DNA of 64,000 nt, taken from positions 2,232,001 to 2,296,000 of the forward strand of contig NC_010676.1 of NCBI RefSeq assembly GCF_000020125.1. Reading direction: 5' to 3'. Each line of letters opens with the position of its first letter. Position 1 is the first letter of the stretch. The notes below the pieces were generated by a model that had not been told where the DNA came from, did no database searches, and was given only the letters and a program-made list of their open reading frames with translations. Below are positions 16,178 to 25,638 of this stretch, in pieces. A program made the translations under genes and the position numbers. This stretch comes from Paraburkholderia phytofirmans PsJN. Lineage in GTDB: Bacteria > Pseudomonadota > Gammaproteobacteria > Burkholderiales > Burkholderiaceae.

Positions 16178-18388
16178 TCATGCGGATTTTTCAGCCCCGT
16201 ATTCGGAGAACGCGCCGTATGCACTGGCCCGCTGTGGAACAGCGTTCAGCAGAACGCCGTCGACGGCATGGCCGGCGCTACTCAGTTGACGCACGCTTTC
16301 CTGGAGTTCGGCGGCAGAGTGCCGCCCGTGACGAATCACGAGCAACGTCAGGCCCGCGTGCTTGCCGATCAGTACCGGGTCGGTCACGGCCAACACCGGC
16401 GGCGAATCAACGATGACCACGTCGTACTCCTTGCTGAACTGTGCGAGCAAGCTCCCGAAGGAATCGCTCATCAGGATTTCGGCCGGACTTGAGGCAACGC
16501 TGCCACTCATCAGTACGTCGAGGTGGGGCAAGACCTGGTAGTGCACCGCGCTTGACGGCTCGACTCCGCCGATCACGTCGGACAAGCCCGGTTTACTCGG
16601 GAGCGAAAAGTATCTGTGCACGTCGCCTCGGCGCATGTCCGAGTCGACTAGCAACACACGTTTACCGCCAGCCGACAGCACCGTGGCCAGATTCACCGAG
16701 AGAAACGACTTGCCGACGTCCGGCCGTGGCCCCGTCAGCATCACGATGTTGTTGTGCGATTTGAGCAAGCCGAACTGCAACGCCGTTCTCAAACTGCGGA
16801 TGCCTTCCACTGCCACGTCATCAGGTTGAGCCACCGCGAGCACGTTCAACCCAGACCCGCCGCCACGAGCCGACTGCTGCAAGGTCCGCTGCCGCGCGCT
16901 TCGAGACACGATCGCGTACACCGGCACGCCGACCGCTCCTTCGATTTCCGATGGCGTCTCGAGTCCACGATTCAAAGTACTGCGCACAAATGCGATAGCG
17001 CATCCAAGCACCACACCGATCAGGCCTGAAAGCGCGATCACCAGTGCTTTCTTCGGTTTGACCGCTTTTTCGGCCACCTCCGCGTAGTCGATCGTGTGGA
17101 CGTTGCCCAGTTGGCCCGCTTTAAGCACACGCAACTGCTGCGTGCTATCCAACAGCTTGGTGTACAGGTCGGTGTCGACCCGCACGTCGCGCATGAGACG
17201 CAGCGCCTGTTGCTGTATGTTCGGCAACGCCGCCACTTTCGCGCCGAAGGAGCGTTGTTGTTCCTGCAATTCGTCGATCTGGGCATCAATCGCCTGGATA
17301 GACGGGTGTTCCACCGTGTATCGCTGCGCGAGCGCGGAGCGTTGCTGCTGCAACTCGATCAGTTTAGTTTTGCTGTCGACAATCGATTGCAACAGGAGCT
17401 TGCCTTCTGTTTCCAGATCGACAGTGCCGTTCTGCGTGCGGAACGCGTTATATCTGGCTTCAGCGTCGTCGAGGTCTGCGCGTAGTTGGGGAAGTTGGTC
17501 AGCGAGAAACTGCAGCATTTGCTGCGCTTGCGCGGACTTGCGGTCTACATTTCGCTGAACGTAAATGCTCGCCACACGGTTCACGGTAGCTGCGGTCCTC
17601 GCAGCATCCTCGCCTTCGAGCGAGACTGCGACTATGCCCGACTGTTTGGCCTTCTCGTTGATATTGAGCGCGCTTTGCAGATCCGCTGTCGTCAGCTGCG
17701 TCGAGGACCTCTTCAGATTGAACGACGTGCCGACGCGCGCAATCATATGATCCACTCTCAACTGAACAGACCCGAACCGTGTGACGCCCTGCTCCGCAAT
17801 GCCCACGTGGCCGCGCAGCACCGTATGGCCGTCCGCATCGCGCAGTTCGAACGCCTGCCCGGCTCCGACCATCAATTTGAAAGGCTGATCGTAGAGCGCA
17901 GCGGGAACGTCGAATTGAGCCACGCCTAAAGTCTCCCCGCCCCAGGCGAAACTGCTTAACCCCAGGAAGGCGCTCGCTGGACTGCCAGGGAGTGCCTGCC
18001 GTGCGATCAGCGCGCCAATCAGCGGAAATCGGTGTGGCGTCGCGTTGACGTCGAGCTGCAAACTCCGGACAGTTTCTTCGACTACCATTCGCGAACGGAT
18101 CAGTTCAATCTCCGCGTCGGTCGATGCCTTGCTTTGGAACAACGACGCGAGCTCGCCGAGCTTGTCGTTGAGCGTGTCGCTGCCTGAGTTGCTGTCGACC
18201 TGAATCGTTACATCGGCTTTGTACAAAGGCGTGCCGAAAAATGCATAGGCAATGCCGAGAAATAGCATTGCCGCAGTGGTCAACGCGATCAAAAGCCGAT
18301 TCTCGCTCAACAATGCGATGACCTCGGACAGCGTGATTTCCTTTTCGCCCAGCGCGTCGGCCGAGCGTTCCCGATCAAGTAATTTCAT
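16178..18388 (-). CDS. wzc: Wzc-type bacterial tyrosine kinase / polysaccharide co-polymerase
   Basis: A 736-residue inner-membrane protein that controls polymer length and export. A Wzz domain lies between two membrane segments (about residues 33-52 and 445-465) with a coiled-coil periplasmic part. The cytoplasmic BY-kinase domain has Walker A GPRPDVGKS (Lys560), Walker A' LLVDSDMRRG (Asp582, Asp584) and Walker B VVIVDSPP (Asp661). The tail has only two tyrosines (AYGAFSEYG), fewer than the usual cluster. It starts 3 bp after the phosphatase gene. Confidence 0.93.
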   Translation of the reverse strand: MKLLDRERSADALGEKEITLSEVIALLSENRLLIALTTAAMLFLGIAYAFFGTPLYKADVTIQVDSNSGSDTLNDKLGELASLFQSKASTDAEIELIRSRMVVEETVRSLQLDVNATPHRFPLIGALIARQALPGSPASAFLGLSSFAWGGETLGVAQFDVPAALYDQPFKLMVGAGQAFELRDADGHTVLRGHVGIAEQGVTRFGSVQLRVDHMIARVGTSFNLKRSSTQLTTADLQSALNINEKAKQSGIVAVSLEGEDAARTAATVNRVASIYVQRNVDRKSAQAQQMLQFLADQLPQLRADLDDAEARYNAFRTQNGTVDLETEGKLLLQSIVDSKTKLIELQQQRSALAQRYTVEHPSIQAIDAQIDELQEQQRSFGAKVAALPNIQQQALRLMRDVRVDTDLYTKLLDSTQQLRVLKAGQLGNVHTIDYAEVAEKAVKPKKALVIALSGLIGVVLGCAIAFVRSTLNRGLETPSEIEGAVGVPVYAIVSRSARQRTLQQSARGGGSGLNVLAVAQPDDVAVEGIRSLRTALQFGLLKSHNNIVMLTGPRPDVGKSFLSVNLATVLSAGGKRVLLVDSDMRRGDVHRYFSLPSKPGLSDVIGGVEPSSAVHYQVLPHLDVLMSGSVASSPAEILMSDSFGSLLAQFSKEYDVVIVDSPPVLAVTDPVLIGKHAGLTLLVIRHGRHSAAELQESVRQLSSAGHAVDGVLLNAVPQRASAYGAFSEYGAEKSA

Positions 18389-18391
18389 GAT

Positions 18392-18829
18392 TCAGTGCAT
18401 CAGCCTGACAATGTCATCGCACCATTTCAAAACGCCGTGCTCGATTTGCGTGAAGGCTAGGTCAAAAATGACACGATGCCGCTGATATGGATCCACAATA
18501 TCGAGCTGTTCGTGTTCGCCCAGACGAAAAACCTTTCCCCTTGCGGAAGGAAACCGATCGAGAATCAACGTGCGCTGGGTATTCGTCATGGCCAGCACGA
18601 CATCCGCCGCGCGCACGTGTTCGTTGCCAAGCGCCTCGGCTACATGAGCACTGATGTCCATGCCGTGCTGGCATGCAACCTGAATTGCGAGTGGATCCGC
18701 GTGCCTGCCAACGAGCGCCCGCGTACCCGCGGAACTCACTGACACAGCAGGCAGCGCCCGTTCAAGAATGGCCCGCGCAATCGGACTCCGACACACGTTC
18801 CCCTCACACACCATCAAAACGCTAGTCAT
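18392..18829 (-). CDS. wzb: Low-molecular-weight protein tyrosine phosphatase (Wzb type)
   Basis: A 145-residue cytosolic phosphatase. The active-site loop is CEGNVCRS with nucleophile Cys8 and Arg14 (C-x5-R), and the general acid is Asp113 in the DP motif. It should dephosphorylate the adjacent BY-kinase Wzc, a cycle needed for polymer export. The ATG at 18829 overlaps the Wza stop as ATGA, and the Wzc gene follows within 4 bp, so the three are translated as a unit. Confidence 0.93.
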   Translation of the reverse strand: MTSVLMVCEGNVCRSPIARAILERALPAVSVSSAGTRALVGRHADPLAIQVACQHGMDISAHVAEALGNEHVRAADVVLAMTNTQRTLILDRFPSARGKVFRLGEHEQLDIVDPYQRHRVIFDLAFTQIEHGVLKWCDDIVRLMH

Positions 18830-20028
18830 TTCGCAATGACTCCCGCCGTCAGACCAGTGTTAATCAACGGCATCAACAAACTCAGCACGCGATTAAAGCG
18901 AACCAGACCGCTACCATCCACGTACACCACGTCCTTCGGCTGCAATTCGAAATCCTTCGCAAGCAGCATCGCGACCGGTGAATGACCATCGAGGTGAAAC
19001 ACCTGCGGCGTCCCGGGAAGTGAACCGCGGATCACGAACATCTGAGCGGCGTCGGCAGTCGAGGCATTCACGCTGCCGGCCTGCGAAAGTGCGTCGGCCA
19101 ATGTCATGCGGCCCGTTCGGCGCGGAATAGCCGAAACCGGTTTGTTCACTTCGCCCATCACATATGCATCGTTTTCATCACGCGAGCCCACACGCAGCAG
19201 ATCACCGGGGTTCAGATAGAGCCGCGACGGGCTTAATCCCTGAGCGAGCATTTGCGTCAGATTCACGCGATAAGAGTGATCGCCACGCACCAGAACGAGA
19301 TCGCTCTGGTCGGCCGTTTCACTGAAACCACCCGCGCGGCTAACTGCTTCGTAAAGGGTCATGGGCACGTCGTTGACCGCCAATGCACCAGGACTACGCA
19401 CTTCGCCGTCGACGTAGACCTGATGCGCGCGATAGGATGCCATTCGGACGGTGACTTGCGGCTTGACGAAATATGTTGCGAGCGCGCTGCTCAGCCGTTG
19501 CTGAATCTCTTCGATACGCAGGCCCGCCACGTGTAGCGTGCCCGCATACGGAAACGTCAACCCACCGTTCTGGTCAACCACGAATCCAGACAGCGGGTCT
19601 CCCGGCTTCGTGGACGATTGTGTCTGCGAAGAGCCGAGTGCGGCAGCGAATTCCGGATGATCCCAAACGACGATCTGCAGCACATCACCGGGCCCGACCG
19701 CGTAGGGCCGCGGCACTCCGGAGAGCAATTGAGACAGCTCGTTCTGCTGCTGTTTTCCACGTTGTGCCAACTGCGAAAGCAGCGCCGCGTCGACCTCTGT
19801 TATCGCGATGTCCGGCGTGCCATTCGTTGCACTTGCCCGTTCGCCGGCCATGCCTTCGCCGGCTTCTCCAGCAACGCTCGAAGCATTGGACGCACCCGTC
19901 ATATTCTGCACGTGAGACGTCTCCATCCGCATCCCCGGCGCCACAGCGCACGCACTCGCCAACAAACTCACCGCCGTCATCAACACTCCAAGCCTGAAAG
20001 CCGGCCTGGTTAAAAATACCGCTAACAT
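18826..20028 (-). CDS. wza: Wza-type polysaccharide export outer-membrane lipoprotein
   Basis: A 400-residue outer-membrane export channel. ATG 20028 gives a hydrophobic signal segment ending at a lipobox-like ASAC with Cys27 as lipidation site; an upstream in-frame start at 20118 would bury the signal peptide. The poly-export domain begins YAVGPGDVLQIVVWDHPE and is followed by SLBB domains (YVDGEVRSPGALAV and AYVMGEVNKPVSA). The C-terminus has an amphipathic helix like the barrel-forming helix of Wza. An unusual low-complexity Ala/Ser/Gly linker lies at about residues 33-70. Confidence 0.92.
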   Translation of the reverse strand: MLAVFLTRPAFRLGVLMTAVSLLASACAVAPGMRMETSHVQNMTGASNASSVAGEAGEGMAGERASATNGTPDIAITEVDAALLSQLAQRGKQQQNELSQLLSGVPRPYAVGPGDVLQIVVWDHPEFAAALGSSQTQSSTKPGDPLSGFVVDQNGGLTFPYAGTLHVAGLRIEEIQQRLSSALATYFVKPQVTVRMASYRAHQVYVDGEVRSPGALAVNDVPMTLYEAVSRAGGFSETADQSDLVLVRGDHSYRVNLTQMLAQGLSPSRLYLNPGDLLRVGSRDENDAYVMGEVNKPVSAIPRRTGRMTLADALSQAGSVNASTADAAQMFVIRGSLPGTPQVFHLDGHSPVAMLLAKDFELQPKDVVYVDGSGLVRFNRVLSLLMPLINTGLTAGVIAK

Positions 20029-20180
20029 CGTGTTCAACCTATTCAAGCAAACGTGCCGAAGCGACGCTCTCGCTGCCCGACATTGGGCAAATTTGATCCG
20101 TGTTCCATTCGGACACACGCTTGTTCACGCGGAATACTGCATTACAAACAATTTGCTTGAAGTCAGTTATAGACCGCATT

Positions 20181-21596
20181 TCAATACGCATTCCGATGCA
20201 GCAACCCCTTCACCACCGTCGCCAGCACAATCCGCATGTCCAACCCAAACGACCAATTCCGCAAGTAGTACAAATCATGCTCGACCCGAGCCTGCATCTT
20301 TTCAACCCGATCCGTCTCGCCACGAAAACCATTCACCTGAGCCCACCCGGTAATACCTGGCTTGATCCGGTATCGATGGATATACCCATCGACAACGCCC
20401 CGATACTGATCATCATGTTCGATCGCATGCGGCCGCGGCCCAACCACCGACATTTCCCCACGCAACACATTCAGAAACTGCGGCAACTCATCGAGACTCG
20501 TGCGACGTAAAAACGCACCGACACGAGTCACGCGCGGATCTCCACGCCTCGCCTGCAGAACTACACCTGGCCGCGCCACGTGCTCACGCATCGAACGAAA
20601 CTTGTATATGCGAAAGACGCGCCCATCCGCACCCTTGCGCCGTTGGGTAAACAACACCGGCCCCTTCGAAGTCACTTTGACGGCCACTGCAATCGACAAC
20701 ATCACCGGCAACAAAGCCAACAGCGCCACACTCGCGAACAACCGGTCGAAGACCGCTTTCTGAACCAGCGCGTACGGCGTCATCGGCGAGGCCATCAGAT
20801 TGATGGCCGGCGCGCCGATCAGATCGATCACGTTGCGATCGAACATCGCGAGACTGCGCACATCAGGAATGAAGCGCAAATTAACCAGGTCGTGACTAAA
20901 TTCGTCGAGGACCGTCAGCACGGTCTCTTCTTCGGACATCGCCAGCGCAAGCCATACCTCTTCGATCCGTTCGCGGCGCACCCAGTCCGCGAAATCGCGG
21001 AACCTCTCAAACGACGGCAAGCCATTCAACTCAGACTCGCCGTCCTGGCGAGTGTTAAAAGTGGCGACCGCCCGGAAGCCTGCATCCGGTGAACTCATGA
21101 TGTTGGCCACCACCGCGTCGCGATGCGCGCCGGCGCCTACCACGGCAACCATTCGCAAGTTCCCGCCGCCGCGTCTCATCCGGCTGAGTACCGCATGCAC
21201 CGCCCACCGCGACGAAACGAGCGCCACTGCCGCAATCACGGTCCAACTCACGCACCAAAGCCGGGACACCGACGCAGCGCGATGAAGCAGAAACAACATG
21301 GCAAGCCCACAGACCTGCACCGCGATCCAGCCGAACACCAGACTGACGCTCAAACGCCATTTCGAGCGGCCACGCCACGAGTCATATACGCCGAACCACG
21401 GCAGCAGCAAAACCGCGAACGCCATATCGAGCGCGACGAAAGCGCCTTCGAGAAGCGAATGCCCCGAGCCGGGCACGAATAGCAGTTCGGCCAGCGCCGC
21501 CGACAACGCGATCAACACCGCGTCTAGCAGGCGCGCCAGGACGCTCTCCATTTCCGCCAAATCCCGGCCAGCGGTTTTACGAATCACCGTGTGCAT
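20181..21596 (-). CDS. Undecaprenyl-phosphate sugar phosphotransferase (WcaJ/PHPT type)
   Basis: A 471-residue membrane enzyme that loads the first sugar-1-phosphate (usually glucose or galactose) on undecaprenyl phosphate. Four N-terminal membrane segments and a nucleotide-binding-like middle domain precede a fifth hydrophobic segment at about residue 275 and the catalytic domain with PVLFTQRRKG, IYKFRSM, RRTSLDELPQ, VGPRP and PGITGWAQV. ATG 21596 gives the normal family length; the frame continues to a GTG at 21659. It is the first gene of the exopolysaccharide operon, 152 bp before wza. Confidence 0.92.
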   Translation of the reverse strand: MHTVIRKTAGRDLAEMESVLARLLDAVLIALSAALAELLFVPGSGHSLLEGAFVALDMAFAVLLLPWFGVYDSWRGRSKWRLSVSLVFGWIAVQVCGLAMLFLLHRAASVSRLWCVSWTVIAAVALVSSRWAVHAVLSRMRRGGGNLRMVAVVGAGAHRDAVVANIMSSPDAGFRAVATFNTRQDGESELNGLPSFERFRDFADWVRRERIEEVWLALAMSEEETVLTVLDEFSHDLVNLRFIPDVRSLAMFDRNVIDLIGAPAINLMASPMTPYALVQKAVFDRLFASVALLALLPVMLSIAVAVKVTSKGPVLFTQRRKGADGRVFRIYKFRSMREHVARPGVVLQARRGDPRVTRVGAFLRRTSLDELPQFLNVLRGEMSVVGPRPHAIEHDDQYRGVVDGYIHRYRIKPGITGWAQVNGFRGETDRVEKMQARVEHDLYYLRNWSFGLDMRIVLATVVKGLLHRNAY

Positions 21597-22040
21597 GAGG
21601 TGTGGCCTAGCGCTGAACCGTCGATCCGACGCCACGCAACTCACACATAGATGCCACACGCAAGAACACGACGGGATAGCTCACATCAACCTTTGATTTC
21701 ATGGCAGCACTCTCAATATCCTTTTTTGCGATGCCGCCTGCATGCGTAACTTCTTAAAGAGGCCGCATTCTGCGCCTACGACGATCGGGCAGGCCTGAGA
21801 CATTTCCCAATCGATCGCCGCATTCGTCCCTCTTTCCACTTTGGCCTCCAATTCAGTCCAGTCCTATTCCCATGTTTCTCGGACGCCGGTCATCCATAAC
21901 CGATCCCTAATGCACCTCTCCACAAACTTTAACTATCTGCAATCGCCGCGCCCCCGTATGCTCGAACAATGACCCGCAAACCGTGCACCGCAAGACACGG
22001 CATCGGGCAAGCGACTATTCATCGTCAGAGGAGCGGCATC
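21597..22040. other. Divergent intergenic region before the EPS operon
   Basis: This 444-bp stretch separates the WcaJ-like gene (minus) from the ketopantoate reductase gene (plus) and must hold both promoters. It contains only short open frames. I could not pick out a convincing sigma-70 pair or an RfaH ops element by eye. The AGAGGAG ribosome-binding site of the plus-strand gene lies at its right end. Confidence 0.5.
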
Positions 22041-23018
22041 ATGAAGATCTGTGTCTTCGGAGCGGGAGCGATCGGCGGCTTGATGGGTGTGCAACTCGCA
22101 CGCGCCGGTGCGGATGTGAGTTTCGTCGCGCGCGGTCCGCATCTCGCGGCCATGCGCGAGCATGGCGCGCGTCTGATCATGGACGGCGAGACGTTCAGCG
22201 CGCCGGTGCGCTGCACGTCCGACCCACGCGAGCTCGGCGTGCAGGACTTCGTGATCATTACGCTCAAGGCACATTCGCTGCCCGGCGTAGTGGAAGCAAT
22301 GCAGCCGCTGCTCGGCAAGCACACGGCCGTCGTCACGGGCGTCAACGGCATTCCGTATTGGTACTTCTATCAGCACGGCGGCCGCTTCGCCGGCACGCGT
22401 CTCGCGAGCGTCGATCCGGACGGCAATCAATGGACCAGGCTTGGCCCCGAACGGGCGATCGGCTGCGTGCTCTATCCGGCTGCCGAAATCGTCGAGCCCG
22501 GCGTCATCAAGCATGTGTACGGCAAGAAATTCCCGATCGGAGAGCCGAGCGGAGAACGCACGCCGCGCATTCAACAATTGCACGAAATCATGCAGGCGGC
22601 AGGTTTCGAAGCGCCGATCCGCGACAATATCCGCGACGAAATCTGGCTGAAACTATGGGGCAACCTGTGCTTCAACCCCATCAGCGCATTGACGCACGCC
22701 ACGCTCGACGTGCTCACCAGCGACCCCGGCACGCGCGCGGTATCGCGCACGATGATGCTCGAGGCCAAGCGCATCGCGGAGCAATTCGGCGTGCACTTTC
22801 GTGTCGACGTGGAAAAGCGCATCGATGGCGCGGGCGCGGTCGGCGCTCACAAGACCTCGACGCTGGTCGATCTCGAGAATCGTCGACCGATGGAAATCGA
22901 TCCGCTGTTGACGGTCGTGCAGGAAATGGGCCATCTCGTCGCCGAGCCGACGCCGACTATCGATGTCGTGCTGGCGCTCATCAAACTGCGTGAACGGATG
23001 GCACTGCAGGGAGATTGA
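22041..23018 (+). CDS. 2-dehydropantoate 2-reductase family protein
   Basis: A 325-residue NADPH-dependent reductase of the ketopantoate reductase (PanE/ApbA) family. Rossmann motif GAGAIGG lies at residues 7-13, followed by ARG-containing NADP contacts, and the C-terminal domain has IWLKLWGNLCFNPISALT with the catalytic-type Lys204. ATG 22041 has an AGAGGAG ribosome-binding site. It stands alone and is closed by a strong terminator. Many genomes carry several such paralogues, some acting on other 2-oxoacids, so the pantothenate role is not certain. Confidence 0.88.
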   Translation: MKICVFGAGAIGGLMGVQLARAGADVSFVARGPHLAAMREHGARLIMDGETFSAPVRCTSDPRELGVQDFVIITLKAHSLPGVVEAMQPLLGKHTAVVTGVNGIPYWYFYQHGGRFAGTRLASVDPDGNQWTRLGPERAIGCVLYPAAEIVEPGVIKHVYGKKFPIGEPSGERTPRIQQLHEIMQAAGFEAPIRDNIRDEIWLKLWGNLCFNPISALTHATLDVLTSDPGTRAVSRTMMLEAKRIAEQFGVHFRVDVEKRIDGAGAVGAHKTSTLVDLENRRPMEIDPLLTVVQEMGHLVAEPTPTIDVVLALIKLRERMALQGD

Positions 23019-23082
23019 AACTCAGGAGAGCGCACGATCAGAAACTCGTTCACTCTCCCGCATATCGGCAAACACAAACATC

Positions 23083-23119
23083 AAAGGATCGAACGCCATA
23101 ACGCGTTCGATCCTTTTTT
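23083..23119 (+). terminator. Strong rho-independent terminator
   Basis: A perfect 14-bp stem, AAAGGATCGAACGC (23083-23096) with its complement at 23103-23116, encloses a 6-nt loop and runs into six T ending at 23119. It ends transcription of the ketopantoate reductase gene. On the minus strand only three T follow the stem, so it may act weakly for the converging aldehyde dehydrogenase gene as well. Confidence 0.92.
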
Positions 23120-23123
23120 AACG

Positions 23124-24578
23124 CTACTGATCGATGGCGAGCCACACGGCCTTAGGCTCGGTGAAGTTCTCGATCGCAACGTCACCGTGTTCGCGGCCGA
23201 ACCCCGAGTCGCCGGATCCTCCCCAAGGCAGGCGCACATCGGTGTAGCCGTAGGTGTTGATCCACACGGTCCCCGCCCTCAGATCCCGCGCGACCCGATG
23301 CACCCGGCCGATGTCCGCGCTCCACACGCCCGCCGCGAGGCTATACAGCGTGCCGTTGGCAATCCGTATCGCGTCGGCTTCGTCGTTGAAGCGAATCACG
23401 CTCGCCACCGGTCCGAAGATTTCCTCCTGTGAAATGCGCATTTCATGCTCGACGTTGGCAAACACGGTCGGTTCGACAAAGAAGCCGCGCTCGCCCACCC
23501 GCGCGCCGCCTGTTACGAGCGACGCCCCTTCGGCGCGACCTGTCTCGACATAGCCCAGCACCGTCTTCATCTGCGCCGCGGAGATGAGCGGCCCCATCGA
23601 CGTTTCGCGCGACGACGGGTCGCCGACCTTGATCGATTTCGCGCGCGCGGCCAGCCGCTCGACCACTTCGTCGTACACATCGCGATGAGCGAGAATGCGC
23701 GAACCCGCCGAACACACTTGGCCCGTATTGAAGAAGATGCCCGACGCCGCGGCGCGTACCGCGTTGTCGAGATTGGCATCCGGGAAAATCAGGTTGGCCG
23801 ATTTGCCGCCGAGCTCCAGCGTAACGCGCTTGAAATTGCCGGCGGCGCCTTGCAGAATGCCGCGCCCCACGGAGGGCGAGCCGGTGAACGTCACCTTGTC
23901 GACGCCGGGATGCGCAACCAGCGCATCGCCGACCACCCGCCCCTTGCCGGTGACGATATTCAGCACGCCCGGCGGCACACCCGCTTCGAGTGCAAGTTCG
24001 CCGATGCGCAACGCGGTGAGCGGCGTAATCTCCGCGGGCTTGACAATCAGCGTGCAGCCGCACGCGAGCGCCGGCGCGATTTTCCACATGCCGATCATCA
24101 GCGGGAAATTCCACGGCACGATCGCGGCGACCACGCCGACCGGTTCACGCAACGTGTAAGTCAGTGCATCGGGTCGCACCGGCACGACCTGACCGTTGAT
24201 CTTGTCGCACCAGCCTGCGTAGTATTCGAGCGTATCGATCGCGGCGGGAATATCCTGGCGCATCACGGCCGCGATCGGCTTGCCGGCGTCGAGACTTTCG
24301 AGCGCGGCGAGTTCCTCGAGATTCGCGCGCATCAGGCCAGCGAGGCGCATCAGAATGCGCGCCCGCTCAGCGGTCCGAATACCGTTCCATACTTTCAATG
24401 CAGCGCGCGCGGCGCGCACGGCGGTATCCACGTCGGCGGCGCTGCCTTGCGCAACCAGCGCGATCGGCTCTTCGGTGGCGGGGTTGATATCGACGGAATA
24501 TTCGCCGGTGCCGGGCGGCAGGCGTTTGCCGTCAATCAGCAGATCATGGCGCCTGAGGTCGGTTTCAGTTTCCATCAT
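23124..24578 (-). CDS. NAD(P)-dependent aldehyde dehydrogenase
   Basis: A 484-residue aldehyde dehydrogenase, normal length for the superfamily. Key residues are Asn157 region (PWNFP), Lys180 (VKPAE), general base Glu255 in LELGGKS and nucleophile Cys289 in GQVCS; the C-terminal half has EEIFGPV. The double ATG at 24578 follows AAGGAGCTTC; the open frame continues to 25034 but that part overlaps the LysR gene in another frame and is not coding. It lies 59 bp downstream of the LysR regulator on the same strand. It resembles betaine- or aromatic-aldehyde dehydrogenases; the substrate is unknown. Confidence 0.92.
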   Translation of the reverse strand: MMETETDLRRHDLLIDGKRLPPGTGEYSVDINPATEEPIALVAQGSAADVDTAVRAARAALKVWNGIRTAERARILMRLAGLMRANLEELAALESLDAGKPIAAVMRQDIPAAIDTLEYYAGWCDKINGQVVPVRPDALTYTLREPVGVVAAIVPWNFPLMIGMWKIAPALACGCTLIVKPAEITPLTALRIGELALEAGVPPGVLNIVTGKGRVVGDALVAHPGVDKVTFTGSPSVGRGILQGAAGNFKRVTLELGGKSANLIFPDANLDNAVRAAASGIFFNTGQVCSAGSRILAHRDVYDEVVERLAARAKSIKVGDPSSRETSMGPLISAAQMKTVLGYVETGRAEGASLVTGGARVGERGFFVEPTVFANVEHEMRISQEEIFGPVASVIRFNDEADAIRIANGTLYSLAAGVWSADIGRVHRVARDLRAGTVWINTYGYTDVRLPWGGSGDSGFGREHGDVAIENFTEPKAVWLAIDQ

Positions 24579-24637
24579 GAAGCTCCTTGCTTGGATGTTG
24601 CGTGGGCTGAGTGCGTGCCGTTTTGGGGTACAGGACG

Positions 24638-25609
24638 CTAGGGCTCGTGGAGAACCACGCCGTCGCGCGCAACGGTCGGCTTCGTCTGCAACTGCGAAGC
24701 GGACGGCGACACGTCGGCGGTCTGTGAAGTGGCGGAGAACTGTGCCCACCCTGCTGCGGCGTTGGGTCGGAGGGAACGGTTGCGGCGATGCACGAGCAGT
24801 GTCGCCAGATTCATCACCGGCGCGAGCGGCCGGCTGACCAGTGACGCGCTTATTGCAGGCCAATGCGCGTCGATGGGCAATATGCCGACGCCGAGCCCGA
24901 GTTCGACCATGCGCAACACTGCCGCGACATGTCCGAGTTCCTGCACCGGCCGTCGTTTCACGCCGTTCGCGTTGAAGGCGAGTTCGAGCGCCGCGCGCAC
25001 ACCGGTGTCGGCGTTCAGCGTGATGAGCGCCCATTCATGCAGCTCGTTCCATGCAACACTCGCATGGCGGGCAAGCGGATGCGCAGGTGGCATCACCGCA
25101 TGGAGGGGCGTCGTGAAAACCAGTTGCGCGTGCAACAGGTCACCGGCAAGCGGCTCGGCCATCGAGACCACGCCAAAGTCCACCTCGCCTTGTTCGACGC
25201 TCGCGAGCACGCCGCTTTGCGGCTGATCCCTGACGCAGACGGTTAGCTCAGGAAAAGCCGCCGCGCAGCGCGCGAGTCCCTGCGCCACCCAACTCGACGA
25301 CAACACCGGATTGCTGGCGATCACCACCACGCCGGTGTGGCCGTCGTAAGCGGCCCGCTCTTCGCGCAGCGTGAGTTCGATTTCATCGAGCAGCCGGCCG
25401 ATTCTTCGCTCGAGGCTCGCGCCCGCATGCGTCAGTTCGACCTGGCGCGTGGTGCGGTCGAACAGTTTCAATTCCACGGCTTCTTCGAGTTCGCGCACGC
25501 AACGACTCACCGCCGACTGCGTCAAGTCGAACTCGCGCGCCGCGCGCGTAAAACTCCGCTCACGCGCGACGGCGACAAACACCTTGAGTTGCTGCAACGA
25601 AACATTCAT
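24638..25609 (-). CDS. LysR family transcriptional regulator
   Basis: A 323-residue regulator. The N-terminal winged helix reads LQQLKVFVAVARERSFTRAAREFDLTQSAVSRCVRELE, followed by a substrate-binding domain to about residue 295 and a poorly conserved tail. It lies 29 bp after the OxlT gene stop and 59 bp before the aldehyde dehydrogenase, all on the minus strand. It could control either neighbour; unlike many LysR genes it is not divergent from a target. Confidence 0.9.
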   Translation of the reverse strand: MNVSLQQLKVFVAVARERSFTRAAREFDLTQSAVSRCVRELEEAVELKLFDRTTRQVELTHAGASLERRIGRLLDEIELTLREERAAYDGHTGVVVIASNPVLSSSWVAQGLARCAAAFPELTVCVRDQPQSGVLASVEQGEVDFGVVSMAEPLAGDLLHAQLVFTTPLHAVMPPAHPLARHASVAWNELHEWALITLNADTGVRAALELAFNANGVKRRPVQELGHVAAVLRMVELGLGVGILPIDAHWPAISASLVSRPLAPVMNLATLLVHRRNRSLRPNAAAGWAQFSATSQTADVSPSASQLQTKPTVARDGVVLHEP

Positions 25610-25638
25610 GACGTCACTGCCGGGTGTAGGCCATTCGC

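Noticed and set aside
23124..25034. Upstream extension of the aldehyde dehydrogenase to 636 codons
   Set aside because: The added part is Arg/Thr-rich, overlaps the LysR gene in another frame and lies before a clear AAGGAG-ATG start at 24578.
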